From NCBI GenBank assembly GCA_003818595.1, contig RPQV01000092.1, positions 1 through 9,505 of the forward strand: a stretch of 9,505 nucleotides of DNA, given 5' to 3'. The position numbers were made by a program, and so were the translations under genes. Positions within the stretch are counted from its first letter, which is position 1. The number at the start of each line of letters is the position of its first letter. The stretch comes from Calditrichota bacterium (lineage in GTDB: Bacteria > Zhuqueibacterota > Zhuqueibacteria > Residuimicrobiales > Krinioviventaceae). Under the pieces are notes generated by a model. The model was not told the DNA's origin. It searched no databases and saw only the letters and a program-made list of their open reading frames with translations. Below, in pieces: positions 5,595 to 9,505 of this stretch.

Positions 5595-5698
5595 TTGTGC
5601 AAGAATTAGTGAATGTTTTTTATCATCTCACCCTAATTCTTCGCTTAATAGAGGTTTTTTTTGATATCACTTATCTGACCCCATCCAGGAGGATGCGC

Positions 5699-5941
5699 AT
5701 GCAACGGCAGGAAATCGTCGAGCGCGTTAAAAAGGTCGTCGCCCAAGTGCTCAAAATCAATGACCAGATATCGGATAATTCCAACTTTATTTTCGACCTG
5801 GGAGCAGATTCCATGCAAAGTCTGCTGTTGGTGGCGGCGTTTCAGGAGGAATTCGGCATTGACATGGAAGAAGACCAGGCGCTCCAGGTGCAGACCGTAA
5901 GCGATGCTGTGGATTTTATCGCTGCCATCATCAACCGATAA
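5699..5941 (+). CDS. Stand-alone acyl carrier protein
   Basis: The 80-residue product is a small acidic four-helix carrier protein. The phosphopantetheine attachment motif is DLGADSMQS, with the modified serine at residue 38, followed by LLLVAAFQEEFGIDMEED and a helix ending AIINR, as in AcpP-type proteins. The chosen ATG at 5699 follows AGGAGG with a 6-nt spacer. An ATG at 5693 directly abuts the Shine-Dalgarno and is unlikely to be used, and the frame upstream to 5597 has no carrier-protein character. The next gene starts 15 bp downstream, an ADP-forming acyl-CoA synthetase. The usual acpP neighbours (fabD, fabG, fabF) are absent, so it is probably a specialised carrier rather than the housekeeping one. 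Confidence 0.9.
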   Translation: MQRQEIVERVKKVVAQVLKINDQISDNSNFIFDLGADSMQSLLLVAAFQEEFGIDMEEDQALQVQTVSDAVDFIAAIINR

Positions 5942-5956
5942 ACTCGCGAGGGGAAT

Positions 5957-8092
5957 ATGCCCCATCCCAACCGTGCCAAAAAACGGGATTTCGACTCGAT
6001 CTTTTATCCCCAGTCCATCGCCGTAGTCGGCGCCAACAAAGTCACCGGAACTGTACCGCACGATATCCTCGTCAATATTTTAAAATCCGACTTTCAGGGT
6101 ATTGTCTATCCGGTGAGCCCTCGTGAAAAATCGATCGGCGGCCTCAAAGCCTTCAAATACGTCTCTGATATCAGTGATCCCATTGATTTGGCCGTCATCG
6201 TCTTTCCCAGTTCGGTGGTTCACATGGCGCTCGAACAGTGCGGCCAAAAAGGCGTCAAATCAGCGGTCATCATCTCCGCCGGATTCAAAGAGGTCGGCGG
6301 CGAAGGAATTATGCGCGAAAACCAGCTGCGCGAGATCGCCGATAAATATGGCATCTCTTTCATCGGTCCCAACTGTCTTGGCGTGATCAACACCGATCCC
6401 CGAGTAAAACTCGATGCCTCCTTTGCCCGTAAAATGCCGCAGGAGGGTACCATCGGCTTTCTCTCGCAAAGCGGCGCCTTGTGCACCGCTGTACTCGATT
6501 ATGCTCAGGCCAAACATATCGGATTTTCCAAGTTTGTCAGTTTCGGCAACAAGGCCGATATCACGGAAATCGATCTGTTGAATTACCTTCGCGACGATCC
6601 CAAGACTCGCGTCATTCTGATCTATTTGGAAGAAATCAGCGACGGGCGGGCGTTACTGCAGACGGCGCAGGAGATCATCAGCAAGACGGGAAAACCCATT
6701 CTCGCCATCAAATCGGGACGCACCGCAGAAGGCGCTTCCGCCGCCGCCTCGCATACAGGGTCTCTGGTAGGCAGTGATGAGGTCATCGACGCGGCGTTCC
6801 GCCAAGTCGGCATCATCCGCTGCTGGGACATCGAGGAGATGTTCAACAAAGCGATTGCCATGGCTTATCAACCTCTACCACACGGCAATCGAATCGCCAT
6901 TGTGACCAACGCGGGCGGACCGGGAGTGCTGACGACCGATGCGACAATCAAAGAAGGTCTCCGCCTTGCCGCTTTTTCCGAAACCACCACCGACATACTT
7001 GGAAAATCGCTGCCCAAAACCGCCAATATTAAAAATCCCGTCGACGTCATCGGTGACGCCCGGGCAGACCGTTATCACATCGCCGTTTCGCAAGTGTTGA
7101 ACGATCCGCAGGTCGACGGCGTATTTGTGATTCTCACCCCTCAGTCTATGACTGACATTGAAGCCATTGCCAGAGAAATCTGCAGCGTCGCCGGACAGAG
7201 TGAAAAACCATTATACACCTCTTTTATGGGAGAAAATGACGTCGCCCAGGGCATCTCAATTCTGCAGCGCAACCAGATTCCTCACTATATTCTGCCGGAA
7301 TCAATGCCGAAAGCATTCAACGCCGCGTTTCGTTTCCATAAACAGTCAAAGGCGAAAATTGTCGACCACGGAGATTCCTGTGAATCGCCCCACGCTGCAA
7401 ACGCCCGCGCCATTCTGGACGAGGCGGTGCGGGCCGGCCGTCATATTCTTCTCGAAGACGAGGCGACGCCGTTGTTGGCTTTATATGGTCTTCCGGTGCT
7501 GAAAAACGGCGTGGCTTCATCTGCTGAAGAGGCGGCAGTTCTCGCAAAAAAAATCGGATTTCCAGTGGCAATGAAAATACTCTCCACAGATATTGTGCAC
7601 AAATTTGACGTCAAAGGCGTTCATCTCGACATTCGCGATGAGGAGCGCGCCCTGCAATCCTATCATGCCCTGCTGACCGAGGTTTCACGACTGCGGCCTG
7701 ATGCCGAAATCAAGGGAGTGCTCGTCTCTCCCATGATTCCCAAGGGAGAAGAAGTGATCCTGGGAGTCAAGCGCGATCCCGCATTTGGTCCAGTGATCAT
7801 GTTTGGACTCGGCGGCATCTTTGTGGAACTCTTTCGCGACGTTCAAATCAGAGTCGCGCCGGTGAATCTCGATATGGCAACTGAAATGATTCACCAAATC
7901 CAATCGGCGGGCATTCTCACCGGTTCACGCGGCAGAATACCACGGGATATTGAATCGATCGCTCATTGCCTGACCGCCATGTCGCGGATGGCGATAGAGT
8001 GCCCTCAAATCAAGGAATTGGACATCAATCCGCTCATTGTCGGAATAGAAAAGCAGTCAAGTCACATCGCAGACGCCAAAATCATGCTGTAA
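5957..8092 (+). CDS. ADP-forming acyl-CoA synthetase (acetyl-CoA synthetase type, fused subunits)
   Basis: The 711-residue product belongs to the NDP-forming acyl-CoA synthetase superfamily, which converts acyl-CoA, ADP and phosphate reversibly to acid, CoA and ATP. Residues about 11-140 form a CoA-binding Rossmann domain (SIAVVGAN at 20-27, IGPNCLGV at 136-143). Two succinyl-CoA-ligase-like domains follow (GFLSQSGAL at 167-175, TNAGGPGVL at 317-325), with the probable phosphohistidine His266 in ASHTGSLVGSDE. Residues about 485-711 form an ATP-grasp domain with GFPVAMKI, DIVHKFDVKGV (His548), FGLGGIFVELFRDV and ELDINPLIV. This is the alpha-beta fusion order seen in Acd-type and Pat-related enzymes; no acetyltransferase domain is attached. 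The usual HKSDxGGV loop reads HKFDVKGV here, so substrate preference may differ. Start: GAGGGG four nt before the ATG. Confidence 0.9.
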   Translation: MPHPNRAKKRDFDSIFYPQSIAVVGANKVTGTVPHDILVNILKSDFQGIVYPVSPREKSIGGLKAFKYVSDISDPIDLAVIVFPSSVVHMALEQCGQKGVKSAVIISAGFKEVGGEGIMRENQLREIADKYGISFIGPNCLGVINTDPRVKLDASFARKMPQEGTIGFLSQSGALCTAVLDYAQAKHIGFSKFVSFGNKADITEIDLLNYLRDDPKTRVILIYLEEISDGRALLQTAQEIISKTGKPILAIKSGRTAEGASAAASHTGSLVGSDEVIDAAFRQVGIIRCWDIEEMFNKAIAMAYQPLPHGNRIAIVTNAGGPGVLTTDATIKEGLRLAAFSETTTDILGKSLPKTANIKNPVDVIGDARADRYHIAVSQVLNDPQVDGVFVILTPQSMTDIEAIAREICSVAGQSEKPLYTSFMGENDVAQGISILQRNQIPHYILPESMPKAFNAAFRFHKQSKAKIVDHGDSCESPHAANARAILDEAVRAGRHILLEDEATPLLALYGLPVLKNGVASSAEEAAVLAKKIGFPVAMKILSTDIVHKFDVKGVHLDIRDEERALQSYHALLTEVSRLRPDAEIKGVLVSPMIPKGEEVILGVKRDPAFGPVIMFGLGGIFVELFRDVQIRVAPVNLDMATEMIHQIQSAGILTGSRGRIPRDIESIAHCLTAMSRMAIECPQIKELDINPLIVGIEKQSSHIADAKIML

Positions 8093-8111
8093 CCCAAAAC
8101 AGGAGGAATGG

Positions 8112-8918
8112 ATGCGCATCATTATCCAACCCAACAGCGAAGCCGTGAGCAAATGGACGGCCTATTATATTGTCAACAAAATTCGTGCTTTCAATCCAAC
8201 ATCCGAAAAACCTTTTGTGCTCGGATTGCCGACAGGCAGCACCCCCATCGGTACTTATCAGAATCTGGTCCAGCTTTATAAACAGGGGATCATATCGTTT
8301 AAAAACGTCGTCACCTTTAATATGGATGAGTACGTCGGCCTGCCGGAAGAGCATCCGCAGAGCTATCATTACTTTATGCGGCAGCATTTGTTTCACCATA
8401 TCGACATTCCTGCTGAGAATGCCCACCTGCTCAATGGCAACGCGACAGACTTGGAAGCTGAATGCGGCGAATATGAGGAGAAAATCAAGGCGTTCGGCGG
8501 CATTCATCTCTTTCTCGGCGGAATCGGTCCCGACGGCCATATCGCCTTTAACGAACACGGCTCTTCGTTGTCATCCCGAACCCGCATCAAGACCCTGACC
8601 TATGATACCCGCGTCGCCAATTCGCGTTTTTTCAACAATGATGTGAATAAAGTGCCTCGGACTGCGCTCACTGTGGGCGTGGGGACGGTGATGGATGCAC
8701 ATGAGGTGCTCATTCTCATCACCGGATATGGCAAGGCGCGCGCGCTGCAAAAATGTGTCGAGGAAGGCGTCAATCATATGTGGACCGTCTCCATGCTGCA
8801 GCTTCATCAGCACGGCATCATTGTCTGCGACGAGGAAGCCACCATGGAGCTCAAGGTCTCCACAGTCAAATACTTTAAAGATATTGAAAAAGATTCGTTG
8901 GATTGCATCCTCCAATAA
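8112..8918 (+). CDS. nagB: Glucosamine-6-phosphate deaminase
   Basis: The 268-residue product is a full-length NagB that isomerises and deaminates glucosamine 6-phosphate to fructose 6-phosphate and ammonia, feeding amino sugars into glycolysis. It aligns along its length, by memory, with E. coli NagB at the same residue numbers: Asp72 in FNMDEYVGLP, then Asp141, His143 and Glu148 in GPDGHIAFNE. The phosphate loop is LGLPTGSTP (37-45). Residues tied to allosteric GlcNAc-6-P activation in E. coli (Ser151, Arg158, Lys160, Tyr254) are also present, so hexameric allosteric control is plausible. AGGAGG lies 5 nt before the ATG. It starts 19 bp after the synthetase gene, in the same operon. Confidence 0.96.
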   Translation: MRIIIQPNSEAVSKWTAYYIVNKIRAFNPTSEKPFVLGLPTGSTPIGTYQNLVQLYKQGIISFKNVVTFNMDEYVGLPEEHPQSYHYFMRQHLFHHIDIPAENAHLLNGNATDLEAECGEYEEKIKAFGGIHLFLGGIGPDGHIAFNEHGSSLSSRTRIKTLTYDTRVANSRFFNNDVNKVPRTALTVGVGTVMDAHEVLILITGYGKARALQKCVEEGVNHMWTVSMLQLHQHGIIVCDEEATMELKVSTVKYFKDIEKDSLDCILQ

Positions 8919-8989
8919 TGCCGGTCACATCTGCAGCCTGAGGTGATCAGGAATTTAAAGAAGGATGGTCAGTTACACCAGGAGGAGTT

Positions 8990-9505
8990 ATGACCTTTCG
9001 CCGTCTGACTGAAGCTGAAAAATCGCAGCTTGTCCGACAAGGATGCCGAGTTGAAGATTGGGAGGCGCTGAATGTCGGGGAGAATTTCACCCCGGATCAC
9101 ATCCACAATTCATGGTTCAGCGGCGAAAATTATATCGGTCGACTCGATGGAGCTCCCCTGGGCGACGGTGAAATTACCGGGACTGCCGGCATTTACAGCA
9201 GCCGTCTGCACGGCTGCCGCATCGATGACGAGGTGCGGATATGCAACGTGGGGCAGCTGGCGAATATGGATATTGAATCCGGATCGATGATTGAAAATGT
9301 GCACAGCCTGACGGTCGCCAGCGAGACGACTTTCGGAAACGGCATTTCCGTCGACGTCCTGAACGAAGCCGGCGGGCGTTCAATCAGGATATTCGATCGC
9401 CTGTCCGCCCAACTCGCTTATATCATGATCTTTTATCGCCATCGGCCGGAATTAATCCGCCGGTTGGAGAGCCTGATCGATCAATATGTTCAAACCAAAA
9501 GATCA
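8990..9505 (+). CDS. DUF4954 family protein (5' part; continues beyond window)
   Basis: The frame from ATG at 8990 is open for 172 codons to the window edge. AGGAGGAG ends 2 nt before the ATG and a run of good spacing exists from the first AGGAGG. The product starts MTFRRLTEAEKSQLVRQG and contains FTPDHIHNSWFSG, IYSSRLHGCRIDDEVRICNV, SVDVLNEAGGR, IFDRLSAQLAYI and YRHRPELI, which match the N-terminal part of DUF4954 proteins as I know them from Bacteroidota. These are about 650-residue proteins with a left-handed beta-helix like that of sugar-nucleotide transferases and acyltransferases. Their reaction is unknown. It follows nagB by 71 bp on the same strand, an association I recall from other genomes, which suggests a role in amino-sugar metabolism. 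Confidence 0.85.
   Translation, partial: MTFRRLTEAEKSQLVRQGCRVEDWEALNVGENFTPDHIHNSWFSGENYIGRLDGAPLGDGEITGTAGIYSSRLHGCRIDDEVRICNVGQLANMDIESGSMIENVHSLTVASETTFGNGISVDVLNEAGGRSIRIFDRLSAQLAYIMIFYRHRPELIRRLESLIDQYVQTKRS

Larger units (their letters stand above)
5190..5698. other. Divergent AT-rich intergenic region between the regulator and the acp operon
   Basis: About 510 bp separate the minus-strand response regulator from the plus-strand acyl carrier protein. It holds a candidate promoter for each side and a 5401-5489 segment with nested complementary arms. The stretch 5300-5400 is very AT-rich and has no other recognisable content. No family-like reading frame was seen; an open frame from 5597 is only an upstream extension of the acp frame. 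Confidence 0.6.

Noticed and set aside
5597..5698. N-terminal extension of the acyl carrier protein frame
   Set aside because: An ideal AGGAGG and spacer precede the ATG at 5699, and the extension does not resemble a carrier protein.
6220..7903. Several long minus-strand and alternative-frame open frames inside the synthetase gene
   Set aside because: They lack ribosome binding sites and family features, and the coding frame beneath them is a clear full-length enzyme.
8937..8951. Terminator between nagB and the DUF4954 gene (CCTGA-GGTGA-TCAGG hairpin)
   Set aside because: The stem is only 5 bp and no T run follows, so it is more likely chance; the genes appear to be co-transcribed.

Overview
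The window (about 9.5 kb) reads as bacterial chromosome with long AT-rich intergenic stretches and moderate-GC coding regions. The gene content points weakly to the FCB superphylum or a related candidate phylum: a DUF4954-type protein beside nagB, an ADP-forming acyl-CoA synthetase with fused subunits, a non-cyanobacterial kaiBC pair without kaiA, and a DUF3494 ice-binding protein with DUF11 repeats. The phylum call is inference from family associations, not from a marker gene.

Left part (1-1690, minus strand). The window opens inside a large secreted protein: signal peptide, DUF3494 ice-binding-type domain, then DUF11 repeats of 111 residues that run off the left edge. Upstream of it lie a 24-codon membrane ORF with a perfect ribosome binding site that resembles the start of a DUF5670 (lmo0937-like) protein, and a short reading frame that looks like a broken N-terminus of an ECF sigma factor. 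These sit downstream of a promoter region carrying a 63-bp element that recurs upstream of kaiC.

Clock module (1948-5144, minus strand). A NarL-type response regulator is followed by kaiC, kaiB and a 44-codon lysine-rich ORF. KaiC has two complete ATPase domains, a Ser-Ser pair at the phosphorylation site, and a C-terminal extension predicted to form a coiled coil. KaiA is absent. This is the architecture expected of a KaiA-independent KaiBC timer. The kaiC promoter overlaps a palindrome and has the 63-bp element directly upstream.

Metabolic operon (5699-9505, plus strand). A divergent operon encodes a stand-alone acyl carrier protein, an ADP-forming acyl-CoA synthetase, glucosamine-6-phosphate deaminase (NagB) and the start of a DUF4954 protein, with gaps of 15-71 bp and good ribosome binding sites. 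NagB keeps its catalytic residues and the GlcNAc-6-P allosteric residues. The pairing of an acyl carrier protein with an ADP-forming ligase and an amino-sugar enzyme is the least explained part of this half.

The most notable points are: (1) the 63-bp element shared by the kaiC promoter and a second promoter 2.7 kb away, a candidate regulon signature; (2) the ECF sigma remnant and truncated membrane ORF after the second copy; (3) the KaiBC module with its own response regulator, which has Asp in place of the usual Thr/Ser switch residue; (4) the ACP/ADP-forming synthetase/NagB/DUF4954 operon. No tRNA, rRNA, CRISPR array, transposase or origin was seen.
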